From: an uncultured Planktomarina sp.
GTDB taxonomy: Bacteria; Pseudomonadota; Alphaproteobacteria; Rhodobacterales; Rhodobacteraceae
Length of the DNA: 64,000 bases
NCBI GenBank assembly: GCA_905182535.1
Contig: CAJJBZ010000010.1
Location: 124,001-188,000 of the forward strand
Direction: 5' to 3'
Shown here: piece by piece, positions 21,870 to 32,310 of the stretch
Numbering within the stretch: position 1 is the stretch's first letter
Layout: the number at the start of each line of letters is the position of its first letter
The notes under the pieces: model-generated
What the model was told of the DNA's origin: nothing
Databases searched by the model: none
Seen by the model: only the letters and a program-made list of their open reading frames with translations
Program-made: the position numbers and the translations under genes

Positions 21870-24708
21870 ATGATGGTTGAGCTGAAAAAAATAGAAGTCC
21901 GCGGCGCTCGCGAGCACAATCTCAAGAATATTGATGTGGATATTCCGCGTGATCAATTGGTGGTGATCACTGGGCTTTCTGGCTCTGGAAAGTCATCTCT
22001 GGCGTTTGACACAATCTATGCCGAAGGTCAGCGACGTTATGTGGAGAGCCTTTCAGCCTACGCGCGGCAATTCCTTGATATGATGGAAAAACCTGATGTG
22101 GATCATATTAGCGGTTTGAGCCCAGCCATTTCGATCGAGCAGAAAACTACTTCCAAAAATCCACGTTCAACCGTCGGAACCGTCACTGAAATCTATGATT
22201 ATATGCGGCTACTCTTCGCGCGGGTAGGCACGCCGTTTTCACCTGCTACCGGGCTGCCGATTGAGGCCCAGCAGGTGCAAGATATGGTTGATCGGGTCAT
22301 GACTATGAAGGAAGGGTACGCGGGGCTATCTCCTGGCCCCCATAATACGCGACCGAAAGGGCGAGTACAGAAAAGAGTTTCTAGAGCTGCGCAAACAGGG
22401 TTTTCAGCGGGTCAAAGTGGATGGTGAGTTCTACGACTTGGACGAACCACCAACACTCGACAAAAAATTTCGCCATGACATAGATGTAGTGGTAGATCGG
22501 ATTGTCGTGCGTGAAGGGGTTGAAACAAGATTGGCTGATAGTTTTCGCACGGCGCTTGATTTGGCCGATGGTATCACAATTTTGGAAACAGCGCCTACGG
22601 AGAGTGAACCTGAACGCCATACTTTCAGTGAAAAATTTGCTTGCCCCGTCTCTGGCTTTACTATTCCTGAGATTGAACCGCGTCTATTTTCTTTCAACGC
22701 ACCCTTTGGAGCGTGTCCGGATTGTGATGGGTTGGGGGTTGAATTGTTTTTTGATGAACGTTTGGTCGTACCCGACCAAACACTAAAAATTTATGATGGT
22801 GCCTTGGCACCTTGGCGCAAAGGAAAATCGCCATATTTCCTGCAAACTATTGAATCCATAGCCAACCATTATAAATTTAATCGCTCCACCAAATGGAAGG
22901 AACTGCCCGAAGACGTGCAACAGGTATTTCTGTATGGCTCGGGCAAGGAAGAAATTTTGTTTCGCTATGACGAAGGCGGTCGGGTGTATCAGGTCACTCG
23001 CACCTTTGAGGGTGTCATTCCAAATATGGAACGCCGCTATCGTGAAACTGATAGCAATTGGATCCGCGAAGAATTTGAACGTTACCAAAACAACCGTTCT
23101 TGTGGTGCATGCGGCGGCTTCCGTTTGCGTGCTGAGGCCCTCGCTGTGAAGATTGTCGGTCTGCATGCGGGACAGGTGGTCCAGATGTCAATTAAAGAGG
23201 CATTTGATTGGTGTCAAAGCGTGCCAGATCAATTAGGTAAACAAAAACTGGCTATTGCGGGCCCTATTTTGAAGGAAATCCGCGAACGTCTGGGGTTTTT
23301 GAATAACGTGGGCCTTGAATACCTAACCTTAGCTCGTAATTCAGGTACTTTATCCGGTGGTGAAAGTCAGCGGATAAGATTGGCTAGTCAAATTGGTTCG
23401 GGGTTGCAAGGGGTACTTTATGTCTTGGATGAGCCCAGCATCGGGTTGCACCAACGTGACAACGACCGCTTGCTTACAACGTTGAAAAACCTGCGTGATC
23501 AGGGCAATACTGTGATCGTGGTGGAACACGATGAAGAGGCCATACGTGAAGCTGATTATGTCTTTGATATTGGCCCTGGTGCAGGAGTTCATGGTGGTGA
23601 AGTGGTCGCCTGCGGAACGCCTGCGGAAATTATTGCAAACCGTGCTTCGATCACTGGTGATTATTTAGCTGGGCGGCGTAAGATAGATATCCCTATTAAA
23701 CGCCGTTTGGGAAATATGAAAAAAGTGACGGTGCGTAAAGCCAGCGGTAACAATCTTCAAAATATAACTGTGGATTTTCCCTTAGGGCAATTTGTCTGTG
23801 TTACCGGTGTATCTGGCGGTGGTAAATCAACACTTACAATCGAAACTCTCTTTAAAACTGCATCAATGAATTTGAACGGGGCGCGTCAAACTCCAGCGCC
23901 CTGTGAGGCTATTAAAGGATTAGAGCATCTGGACAAGGTGATCGACATTGATCAGCGGCCTATCGGCCGTACGCCGCGCTCTAACCCTGCGACATATACG
24001 GGTGCGTTCACCCCAATCCGTGATTGGTTTGCGGGCCTACCAGAATCTAAAGCGCGCGGCTATAAGCCGGGGCGCTTCTCGTTCAACGTTAAGGGGGGGC
24101 GTTGTGAGGCGTGTCATGGCGATGGTATGATCAAGATTGAGATGCATTTTTTGCCTGATGTTTATGTGGAATGTGAGACCTGCAAAGGGGCCCGTTATAA
24201 TCGCGAAACGCTTGAGGTAAAATTCAAAGGTCAATCGATTGCTGATGTCTTGGATATGACAGTCGAATTGGCTCAAGAGTTTTTTAAGGCGGTGCCATCA
24301 ATTCGTGAGAAAATGGACGCTCTGATGCGGGTTGGTTTAGGCTATATCAAAGTTGGCCAGCAAGCTACAACCCTGTCTGGTGGTGAGGCGCAGCGGGTGA
24401 AATTGTCGAAGGAGTTGTCGAAGCGAAGCACAGGTCGCACCTTGTATATCTTGGATGAACCGACAACGGGTCTGCATTTCGAAGATGTTCGTAAGTTATT
24501 AGAAGTGCTTCATGAATTGGTAGATCAAGGCAATTCTGTGATTGTGATTGAACACAACTTGGATGTGGTGAAGACTGCAGACTATATTATCGATATTGGC
24601 CCCGAAGGTGGTGACGGCGGTGGTCAGGTTGTGGCAAAGGGCACGCCTGAAGCGGTCTCAAAAGTTGAGGCAAGCGTCGCTTGCCATGATTCTAAAAATA
24701 CGGGTTGA
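21870..24708 (+). CDS. uvrA: Excinuclease ABC subunit A (frameshifted, altered C-terminus)
   Basis: Damage-recognition ATPase of nucleotide excision repair. It contains Walker [10 protein letters not shown], the first zinc module with [11 protein letters not shown] signature LSGGESQR, second Walker [10 protein letters not shown], second zinc module CEACHGDG and CETCKGAR, and LSGGEAQR. An extra G near 22312 (GAAGGGTACG) shifts the frame; removing it restores the conserved [15 protein letters not shown]. The last normal residues are KVEAS. After that the protein reads a short foreign tail encoded by the opposite strand of a LysR fragment, so roughly the last 8-10 residues are replaced. Start at 21870 or 21873. 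An SOS box lies upstream. Confidence 0.93.
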
Positions 24709-24888
24709 TGCCGAAGGGTCAAATTCGGTTTTAGGCAAAACAGCCTGTTCAGCTGCTTCAAGAACAGTTCTGACTAAAGGCTGTAACTCCAAGGCTCTTT
24801 CCGTCGGGGTCATCCCATCACTAGTACGCACCAAAATAGGGTCTGAGAATAAATCTCTGAGGCGCCGAAGGCTGTTCGACATGGCCGG
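24658..24888 (-). pseudogene. Internal fragment of a LysR-type regulator
   Basis: About 75 codons match the middle of a LysR N-terminal half: the recognition helix and wing (PAMSNSLRRLRDLF, DPILVRTSDGMTPT) and the following linker helix. The first 30 residues or so of the HTH domain are absent: the sequence changes directly into prpD at about 24888. The ligand-binding domain is absent at the other end, where it changes into antisense uvrA near 24675. A near-complete gene would be about 900 nt; only about 215 nt remain. Confidence 0.85.
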
Positions 24889-26030
24889 CGTGGGGTCCGT
24901 GGGTCGGCCTCATGTCGCGAGCCATCGCGCATCACGATTGAGACCTTTGCCCAGCGTTTGCCGTCGCTGATTTGCGTCAAATGTGGATCATTAATAAGAG
25001 TTATGGAGGTGCTAATCCTTAAGATTTCAGGATCTTTCAAGGTAGAAACTTCCAACTCTGGTACGCCCACTTGCCCACGCACAATCATGCAGGCCACTGG
25101 AAAGGCTATAGAATAGGCGAATTCATCGGCACTCACTGGCGTATGACCCGCAAGGCGCGTGGCATTGTGGAAGGTTTTAATCTCGACCGATGCTATATCA
25201 TAATGCGAGAGCGCGTGACGCGTCATCAGCTCTGCGGCTGCGTCAATACTTGGATGTGACCAACGGCAGCATGGATAGGGCTTATAATGTGTGTCGGTGA
25301 CCAATTTCCAACTGTTTCCCAATTCGTCCCAATGCGGACCTTTGCAGGTGAGTGCTGGTGCGCCGGTGAAGCCGTTCTGAGCCAAAAATCCGGCCGTAAC
25401 GCCCGTCGGTGCGCCCCAGCCCACGCCATCGCGGACCATGGTAGGATGATCGATGCAGCGCATCATTTGGCTGCGTGGGCCGTGATATTCGCCAATTCCG
25501 GCCGCTTCATGGATCTGAGCTGCATCACAGCCCAAAATCCGTGCGGTCATGGCGGCCACGCCCACGGCGGTCCAAGCACCAGAGGTGTGGTAATCGGTGC
25601 AGGTGTCGTGCTGTGTGAGCCCGGCGCGGTAGGAAATCTCATAGGCCAGCGCCAAATAGGTGGCCAAGTCTTGGCCCGTCAGTCCGCGCCCATCTGCTAG
25701 GGCAAAAAGGCTGGGAAAAATGGCTGATCCAGCATGTCCTTTGCAGGGTGACGTGCCATCATGGGCATCTACGCTGTCGATTGTCATAGCCCCGGCCATT
25801 GCAGCACCTCCGGCACTGACGAGATTGCCGTCAAACAGGCAGCGAGCGGAGGAGGTGGTAGTGGCGCCAAACATAGCTTTCGCAGTCGCAGTCCCAATTT
25901 TGGCCATTTCGCTTTGTGAGCCAATGACAGCAACGCCCAGCGTATCGAGCAAGGAGCGACGCAAGATCCATAGCACATCTTCAGGCAAGTCTTTATAGGT
26001 TAGCCCGGCAGCGAAGTCTTGCATCAACAC
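24810..26030 (-). CDS. MmgE/PrpD family protein, C-terminus replaced
   Basis: Member of the MmgE/PrpD family (2-methylcitrate dehydratase-like; substrate here unknown). Homologous sequence covers about 381 residues, from LPEDVLWILRRSLLDTLGV through DAHDGTSPCKGHAG and KPYPCCRWSHPSID to DPRTPR at about 24888. The next 25 codons (24810-24887) are out-of-frame LysR sequence ending in a chance stop. The natural C-terminus, some 50-70 residues, is missing. It starts 12 nt downstream of mmsB and probably belongs to that operon, suggesting a role in branched-chain or methylated acid breakdown. Confidence 0.85.
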   Translation of the reverse strand: MLMQDFAAGLTYKDLPEDVLWILRRSLLDTLGVAVIGSQSEMAKIGTATAKAMFGATTTSSARCLFDGNLVSAGGAAMAGAMTIDSVDAHDGTSPCKGHAGSAIFPSLFALADGRGLTGQDLATYLALAYEISYRAGLTQHDTCTDYHTSGAWTAVGVAAMTARILGCDAAQIHEAAGIGEYHGPRSQMMRCIDHPTMVRDGVGWGAPTGVTAGFLAQNGFTGAPALTCKGPHWDELGNSWKLVTDTHYKPYPCCRWSHPSIDAAAELMTRHALSHYDIASVEIKTFHNATRLAGHTPVSADEFAYSIAFPVACMIVRGQVGVPELEVSTLKDPEILRISTSITLINDPHLTQISDGKRWAKVSIVMRDGSRHEADPRTPRRPCRTAFGASEIYSQTLFWCVLVMG

Positions 26031-26041
26031 GGTGTCATCTC

Positions 26042-26901
26042 CTATGAGCGGCTGCGGCCCTCGAAGCGCGGCAACATGGCCGAAAAATCTTGGCCAGCGC
26101 CGTCTTCGTGTTCTACAAAAGTTTGGTAAAGGGCGGTGGCCGCAGCCCCCATTGGTGTATCTGCATCCACATCCTTGGCAGCTTGCTGTGACAAGCGCAA
26201 ATCCTTGAGCATAAGGTCTGCCGCAAAACCAGGTTTGTAACTATTGTCCGCTGGACTTTGCGGGCCAATGCCCGGGGCGGGGCAATAGGCGTTCATGGTC
26301 CAGCTGTAGCCGGACGACGTACTGACCACATCAAACATTGCTTGGCGGTCGAGCCATGGCTTATCTGCCAGTGCAAAGGCTTCGCAGGTACCAATCATGG
26401 TAACGCCTAGGATCATATTATTGCAAATTTTTGCCGCTTGACCATTGCCCGCTGCTCCGCAGTGCACGGCTTTTTGCCCCATAACTTCAAACAAAGGATT
26501 AGCTATTGCGAATGCCTGATCCGTTCCGCCGACCATGAATGTGAGCGTCCCGGCAGTAGCTCCACCAACCCCACCAGAGACTGGCGCATCAAGAAACCCG
26601 ATTACATGATCTTGGGCGAGTTGATCCATAGCTCGCGCTGAGGCGACGTCGATAGTTGAGCAATCGAGTAGTACAGCGCCCTTCGCCATGATCGGTACAA
26701 TATCAGTGGCTACAGAGTGGGCAATAGCGCCATTGGGCAACATGGTTATCACCACATCTGCACCATGGGCTGCATCTTGAGCGCTCTGTGCTCTGGCAAC
26801 GCCCGCAGGGATTGCCCCGACAGGATCAATGCATCCAATGCGTTTGCCAAATTAATGGCGCCATCTCCCATATTTCCGAGTCCTGCAAATCCAATTTTCA
26901 T
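26042..26901 (-). CDS. mmsB: 3-hydroxyisobutyrate dehydrogenase (frameshifted near N-terminus)
   Basis: Oxidises 3-hydroxyisobutyrate to methylmalonate semialdehyde with NAD+ in valine catabolism. The start MKIGFAGLGNMG is the Rossmann dinucleotide-binding loop. Within the next 30 codons the frame shifts (about 26815-26850), after which IDPVGAIPAGVARAQSAQDA continues into TMLPNG, the DAPVSGG substrate loop and the catalytic-lysine region NGQAAKICNN. A few residues appear to be missing at the break. The stop of mmsB is 12 nt before prpD, and its start is next to the end of the upstream hydrolase gene. Confidence 0.9.
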
Positions 26902-26902
26902 C

Positions 26903-27940
26903 TTATGTCTCCGTGAGATCTAGGGAATGTACGCCAAGAGGGCGCAACATAGCGCTCGCTGCTGGCAGCAAGCTGTCTGTTAAGCTGTGTTGCCATTTTG
27001 GGGCCTTGTCTTTGTCGATAACCAATGCGCGAATGCCTTCAATGAAATCTCCCTGTTCGGCTGCGCGATAGGTAAAGCGGTATTCCATCTCCAAGGCGGG
27101 TTTGATGTCATCTAAGCCCCTAACCCTATGAATCATTTCGATGGTGGCAGCCATTGCCAAGGGGCTGGCCAAAGAAATTTTTTTAAGGGTTTGTGCTGCA
27201 AACTCACCACCGGCACGTTTCAAATTTATTAAGATATCACCAAAATATTCGCCTTGAAAAAACTCTATAACTTCAGCCTCAATTGCCAATAGCGGTGCTG
27301 GGCCTGGATCTATAGAGGCTATGTTGATGGCGTCTGTTTTGCCAGTATTACAAAGTGATTTTATGACTGCGGGCCAGTGGTCACGTGGGATATAAAAATC
27401 TGCGAATCCCACATAAATAGCATCAGCAGCTCCCATCCTGCTGGTGGTGGTACCAAGATACTCACCAAATCGCCCCGGCGCACGTGCCAAAAGTAGTGAG
27501 CCTCCCACATCTGGGACGAGGCCAATACCACATTCTGGCATGGCTATTTGACTGTTTTCACAGACCACACGATGCGGCACATGGCATCCAAGTCCCACAC
27601 CGCCGCCCATGGTGAACCCATGCAAGAAGCTGATAATCGGTTTGGGGCTGGTGGCGAGCTTGGCGTTCAGGCGGTATTCATCAGTCCAGAACTTCCGTCC
27701 ATATTCAAAATCGCCTGCTTTGGCGGTTTCATACATAACTGTAATGTCGCCACCGGCGCAAAATGCACGTTCCCCCGCCGCATCTAGGATGATAATCACT
27801 ACATTTGGATCTGTCTCCCAAAGGTCAAGCAAAGACTCAATCTCTAGGCACATATCATAGGTTAGTGCGTTTAAAACTTCGGGACGGTTAAGGGTGATAC
27901 GGCCGGCGGCACCTTCAATCCTAGCGATAATGTCAGTCAT
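26903..27940 (-). CDS. 3-hydroxyisobutyryl-CoA hydrolase (crotonase family)
   Basis: Intact, 345 residues. Crotonase-fold protein with the oxyanion-hole segments ERAFCAGGDI and HGFTMGGGVGLGCHVPHR, and a conserved catalytic Glu region in MPECGIGLVPDVGG. The C-terminal extension with SLASPLAMAATIEMI is characteristic of 3-hydroxyisobutyryl-CoA hydrolases rather than plain enoyl-CoA hydratases. It releases free 3-hydroxyisobutyrate, the substrate of MmsB, whose gene follows by one base. Overlaps the acyl-CoA dehydrogenase stop by four bases. Confidence 0.92.
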   Translation of the reverse strand: MTDIIARIEGAAGRITLNRPEVLNALTYDMCLEIESLLDLWETDPNVVIIILDAAGERAFCAGGDITVMYETAKAGDFEYGRKFWTDEYRLNAKLATSPKPIISFLHGFTMGGGVGLGCHVPHRVVCENSQIAMPECGIGLVPDVGGSLLLARAPGRFGEYLGTTTSRMGAADAIYVGFADFYIPRDHWPAVIKSLCNTGKTDAINIASIDPGPAPLLAIEAEVIEFFQGEYFGDILINLKRAGGEFAAQTLKKISLASPLAMAATIEMIHRVRGLDDIKPALEMEYRFTYRAAEQGDFIEGIRALVIDKDKAPKWQHSLTDSLLPAASAMLRPLGVHSLDLTET

Positions 27941-29073
27941 GATTTTAGGCCTCGCGCGACAATCACCCGCATAATCTCATTTGTGCCTTCCAGAATTTGA
28001 TGAACCCTCAAATCGCGAACGGTTTTTTCGATGCCGTAATCTGCCAAATAGCCATAGCCACCGTGCAATTGCAGACAATCATTGGCAACCTTACTCCCCA
28101 TATCGGTGACTAATTTCTTGGCCATAGCACAAAAATGGGTAGCGTCTGGCGTACCGTTGTCCAGCTTCCATGCCGCTTGGCGTAGGAAGGTCCGGCCAGA
28201 TTGCAGCTCTATCTCCATATCGGCTAGACGAAACTGAAGGGCCTGAAATTGATCAATAGATTTTCCAAATGCTTTGCGCTCGGCCATGTAGGCGCGGGTT
28301 TGGTCAAATGCCTGTTGGGCAGCGCCAAGCGAGCAGGCCGCGATATTGAGCCGCCCACCATCAAGTCCCGCCATCGCATATGAAAACCCTTGGCCCTCTT
28401 CGCCCAGAAGGTTTTCGATTGGTGTTTTGCAATCATCTAGCTGTACCTGTCGCGTGGGTTGCGAGCGCCAGCCCATTTTATCTTCTAAACCGCCAAAAGA
28501 CAGCCCTTGAGCACCATCATCAACTATTAAAGCTGTGATACCCTTGGGACTTTCGTCGCCGGTACGAGACATTATGATGTATGAATCAGAATAGCCACCG
28601 CCAGAGATAAATGCTTTAGTACCGGTTAGGCTATAATCGGTGTTAGATTTCACAGCTTTAGTTTTCAGTGCTGCGGCATCGGAGCCTGATGCAGGTTCGG
28701 TTAAACAATATGAGAAAAATATTTCCATACTGATAGCTTTAGGTAGGTATTTTGCACGCAGGTCATCAGATCCAAACTTGTCGATCATGGCCGCGCACAT
28801 GTTATGAATGGACAGAAATGCCGCCACAGAGGGGCAGGCCATCGATAGTGCTTCGAACACTAATGTTGCATCCAGCCTGGTGAGGCCTGATCCACCACTT
28901 AGCTCGCGCACATAAAGTCCACCAAAGCCTAGTTCGGCCAGTTGTGGCCAGAGAGTTTTTGGAATTTCGCCCGCAGATTCCCAGTCACGTGCAAACGGTG
29001 CTATATTTTTTGTACCAAACTCACGGGCCATATCAAAAATGGCGGTCTGTTCTTCTGAGAGTGTAAAATCCAT
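27937..29073 (-). CDS. Acyl-CoA dehydrogenase (probable isobutyryl-CoA dehydrogenase)
   Basis: Intact, 378 residues, FAD-dependent. It has the N-terminal MDFTLSEEQ, the CLTEPASGSDAAAL FAD/substrate loop, and the C-terminal LQLHGGYGYLADY and HQILEGTNEIMR with a catalytic Glu. Isobutyryl-CoA specificity is inferred from position: it is the first gene of the block acd, hydrolase, mmsB, prpD-like. Confidence 0.92.
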   Translation of the reverse strand: MDFTLSEEQTAIFDMAREFGTKNIAPFARDWESAGEIPKTLWPQLAELGFGGLYVRELSGGSGLTRLDATLVFEALSMACPSVAAFLSIHNMCAAMIDKFGSDDLRAKYLPKAISMEIFFSYCLTEPASGSDAAALKTKAVKSNTDYSLTGTKAFISGGGYSDSYIIMSRTGDESPKGITALIVDDGAQGLSFGGLEDKMGWRSQPTRQVQLDDCKTPIENLLGEEGQGFSYAMAGLDGGRLNIAACSLGAAQQAFDQTRAYMAERKAFGKSIDQFQALQFRLADMEIELQSGRTFLRQAAWKLDNGTPDATHFCAMAKKLVTDMGSKVANDCLQLHGGYGYLADYGIEKTVRDLRVHQILEGTNEIMRVIVARGLKS

Positions 29074-29158
29074 GGGCAGGGTCCTGTGGTTGCTCGTATT
29101 GCAAGTGAACCAAATCCCAGGGCAGGAATCTAGCTCCTTTTTTTAGGCTGCATCGTCC

Positions 29159-29186
29159 AGAAATCGGGACCCCAACGGGTCCCGAT
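29159..29186 (-). terminator. Terminator-like hairpin between mmsA and the acyl-CoA dehydrogenase operon
   Basis: A perfect 10-bp stem, ATCGGGACCC (29163-29172) with GGGTCCCGAT (29177-29186), has a CAAC loop. On the minus strand it is followed by TTTC. It sits 23 nt after the mmsA stop, so mmsA and the downstream operon are probably at least partly separate transcripts. Confidence 0.65.
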
Positions 29187-29208
29187 AATTTATGTAAACT
29201 TTAGTGTA

Positions 29209-30705
29209 TTATTCCATGATTGGAATACTAAACTCGCCACCGTCTTTCATTCCGGACGGCCAACGAGCTGTCACGGTCTTGGTACGTGTGTAGAATTTAA
29301 ATGCATCTGGTCCATGTTGGTTTAGATCGCCAAATACTGATTTTTTCCAACCGCCAAACGTGTGGTAGGCCAATGGCACAGGAATTGGTACGTTGATACC
29401 AATCATGCCCACATTTACGCGGTTTGCAAAGTCACGAGCAGTGTCGCCATCACGGGTAAAGATTGCTGTGCCGTTGCCATATTCGTGATCCATGGCAAGG
29501 CCGAGAGCTTCTTCATAAGTTTTTGCACGTACGGTTGAGAGCACAGGGCCAAAGATTTCATATTTGTAGATATCCATGTCTTTGGTGACATTGTCGAACA
29601 AATGTGCGCCTACGAAGAAACCATCTTCATAGCCTTGCAGATTAAAATTACGACCATCCACGACCAAATCAGCGCCTTGATCTATGCCAGTTTGTACCAA
29701 ACGTTCAATATTTGCCTTAGCGGCAGCCGATACAACTGGGCCATAATCCACATCATTACCAGCAGTGTACGGTCCAACCTTCAGCGCTTCTACGCGTGGG
29801 ATTAGTTTGGCTAGTAAGCGATCTGCAGTTTCGTCGCCAACTGGCACTGCTACCGAGATCGCCATACAGCGTTCACCAGCCGCACCGTAGCCAGCCCCCA
29901 AAAGTGCATCAGCCGCTTATCGATATCTGCATCTGGCATAATAATCATGTGATTTTTAGCACCACCAAAACATTGAACGCGCTTACCTTCAGCACAACCG
30001 GTTGCGTATATGTATTCTGCAATAGGTGTTGATCCTACAAAGCCAATGGATTGGATGATGTCATGGTGTAAAATAGCATCCACAGCTTCTTTGTCGCCGT
30101 TCACAACTTGCAAAATACCCTTCGGCAACCCGGCTTCTTCAAACAACTCTGCCAGCATCAAAGGCACAGATGGGTCGCGCTCAGATGGTTTGAGAATAAA
30201 TGCATTTCCGCAAGCAATTGCAGGAGCAAACATCCACATTGGGATCATAGCAGGGAAATTGAAGGGCGTAATACCCGCAGACCCCCAGCGCCTGGCGCAT
30301 TGAATACATGTCAATGCCCGGCCCAGCACTGTCGGTGAAATCGCCTTTCAGCATCTGTGGCGCACCGATGCAATATTCAACAACCTCCAAACCGCGCTGT
30401 ACGTCACCCTGCGCATCGGGCAGGGTTTTGCCATGCTCGCGGCTCAGCGCCTCGGCTAGCGCATCCATATCACGGTTCAGCAGGTCAACAAATTTCATCA
30501 TCACCCGCGCCCGGCGCTGTGGATTGACCGCGCCCCATGCGACCTGTGCGGCGGCGGCTATAGCAACCGCTTGTTCCATTTCAGCGGCGTTTGCCATAGG
30601 CACAGTAGCCTGCACTTCTCCAGTGGCTGGATTGTAAACATTGGCAAAACGGCCCGATGTACCTTTTACATGAGCCCCGTTGATATAATGTGTCAGTTCT
30701 TGCAT
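29209..30705 (-). CDS. mmsA: Methylmalonate-semialdehyde dehydrogenase (two frameshifts)
   Basis: CoA-acylating aldehyde dehydrogenase that converts methylmalonate semialdehyde to propionyl-CoA, the last step of valine catabolism. N-terminal part [13 protein letters not shown] to QALGVC (30705 to about 30290); middle part [16 protein letters not shown] to PDADIDK; C-terminal part with the catalytic cysteine in [10 protein letters not shown] to the stop at 29209. The first break is a two-base loss near 30285 and the second a one-base loss near 29925 in an A-run. Together about 499 residues, the family norm. Divergent from a LysR gene. Confidence 0.93.
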
Positions 30706-30803
30706 CGATCATCTCTCCTAAGGTTTAACTCTGTTTAATCTTGCATTTATGTAAATAAAAGAGGAAATAATCCAAAGTTAAATTGCAAAAATGCAGGGGT
30801 ATT

Positions 30804-31699
30804 ATGGAAAACTTGGGATGATCTACGTATTTTTTTGGCTGTGGCGCAAGCCGGTAGCCTCACAATTGCGGCTCAGGTTCTTAAAATCGACCCCGCCACG
30901 GTCAGCCGGCGCATTTTCCGCTTAGAGACGGCGCATGCTACGCCTTTGTTTCTAAAATCTCCTAAGGGCTACGAGCTGACTGAAGCTGGGCATGGTTTGG
31001 TGGCCCATGTGGATGCGGCGCAATTATCCTTGAATGCAGGGCTTGGGACATTGCGTGGCGGTGGTGAGGGTCTGAGCGGTCAAATTCGGATTGGTGCTCC
31101 TGATGGCTGCGCCAACTTTCTTATTGCCGCAGGTCTGTGAAAAAATTACTAAGGATTACCCAGATCTAGATATTCAAATAGTTGCTCTGCCGAGGGTGTT
31201 TAATCTAACACGGCGGGAGGCAGATATGGCAATCGGTGTCAGCCAGCCCACCGCTGGGCGTCTTATTGTTCAAAAAATTTCTGACTACCGATTGCATTTA
31301 GCTTCCTCTGTAGTGCTTTGGGATAAATTCAAAGAACCGAAGTCTCTCAGTGATTTGCGGGGATTGCCTATGGTGGGCTATGTGCAAGATATGATTTTTG
31401 ATAAAGAATTGGATTATCTGGAGCCGTTGGGATTTCAGCGGGTGCAACTGTCGTCAAATTCAATTTCCGTTCAGATGAACTTGCTGCGTCAAGGGGCAGG
31501 GGTGGGTATCGTGCATGATTTTGCATTGCCCTTTGCGCCTGAGTTGCGGCGTATTTTGACGGAGCAGCTGACGTTGAAGCGTAGTTTTTTTCTTATTCGC
31601 TCCGTAGATGATCGGCGAAATAGGAGGCTCAACCTATTTGCGGAGGTGCTTTTATCAGGGGTTCGCGCAGAAATATTACGCCTTGAGGCTTTGGCTTAG
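30804..31699 (+). CDS. LysR-family transcriptional regulator (two frameshifts)
   Basis: HTH domain begins WDDLRIFLAVAQAGSLTIAAQ and contains ATVSRRIFRLE; a substrate-binding domain follows (MAIGVSQPTAGRL, GAGVGIVHDFA). An extra T near 30816 hides the start: ATG at 30804 gives MEN and then the frame needs CTGGG rather than CTTGGG. An extra T near 31115 splits the regulator again at ANFLLPQVCEKI. About 297 residues once joined. It is transcribed away from mmsA with a roughly 100-bp shared intergenic region, the classic arrangement of a LysR regulator and its target. Confidence 0.85.
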
Positions 31700-31795
31700 G
31701 TAACAGAACTAGCTTATTTTAGGGTTAGCGTTACCACTTGCTTGCAATTCTGGTAAAATGTGGCTTGTTAGCAGCATCAAATCGGAGAACACTAG

Positions 31796-32299
31796 ATGCG
31801 TACAGGCCTTTACCCCGGAACATTTGATCCTATCACCCTAGGTCATATTGATATCATTCGACGTGGCTGTGCTCTTGTGGATCGTTTGGTTATTGGCGTG
31901 GCTATTAATCGCGATAAGGGACCATTGTTTGATCTTGATGAGCGCGTAGCTATGATCAAAGCTCAAGCGCGTGGGTTAAACGCAGAGACTGGCACTGAGA
32001 TTGTTGTGCATCCCTTTGAAAACCTCTTGATTGATTGCGCTCGAGATGTAGGCGCTAATATTATTTTGCGCGGCTTGCGAGCCGTGGCAGATTTTGAATA
32101 CGAGTATCAGATGGTTGGCATGAATCGTCAGCTCGATGCTAGTATCGAGACTGTGTTTCTTATGGCTGAAGCTCAACATCAAGCAATTGCTTCCAAGCTG
32201 GTCAAGGAGATTTGCCGCTTGAACGGGGATGTATCGAAGTTTGTCACTCCCGAGGTTGAGGCAGCTTTAAAGGACCGCTTTCACGTCGAGGCTAGTTAA
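31796..32299 (+). CDS. coaD: Phosphopantetheine adenylyltransferase
   Basis: Intact, 167 residues. Fourth step of coenzyme A synthesis from pantothenate. Nucleotidyltransferase motif YPGTFDPITLGH at the N-terminus, the phosphopantetheine-binding RGLRAVADFEYE, and a C-terminal ASKLVKEIC that matches the usual ISS-type helix with small changes. It converges on the gap gene with an 11-nt gap. Confidence 0.96.
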   Translation: MRTGLYPGTFDPITLGHIDIIRRGCALVDRLVIGVAINRDKGPLFDLDERVAMIKAQARGLNAETGTEIVVHPFENLLIDCARDVGANIILRGLRAVADFEYEYQMVGMNRQLDASIETVFLMAEAQHQAIASKLVKEICRLNGDVSKFVTPEVEAALKDRFHVEAS

Positions 32300-32310
32300 A
32301 GGTAAAACGC

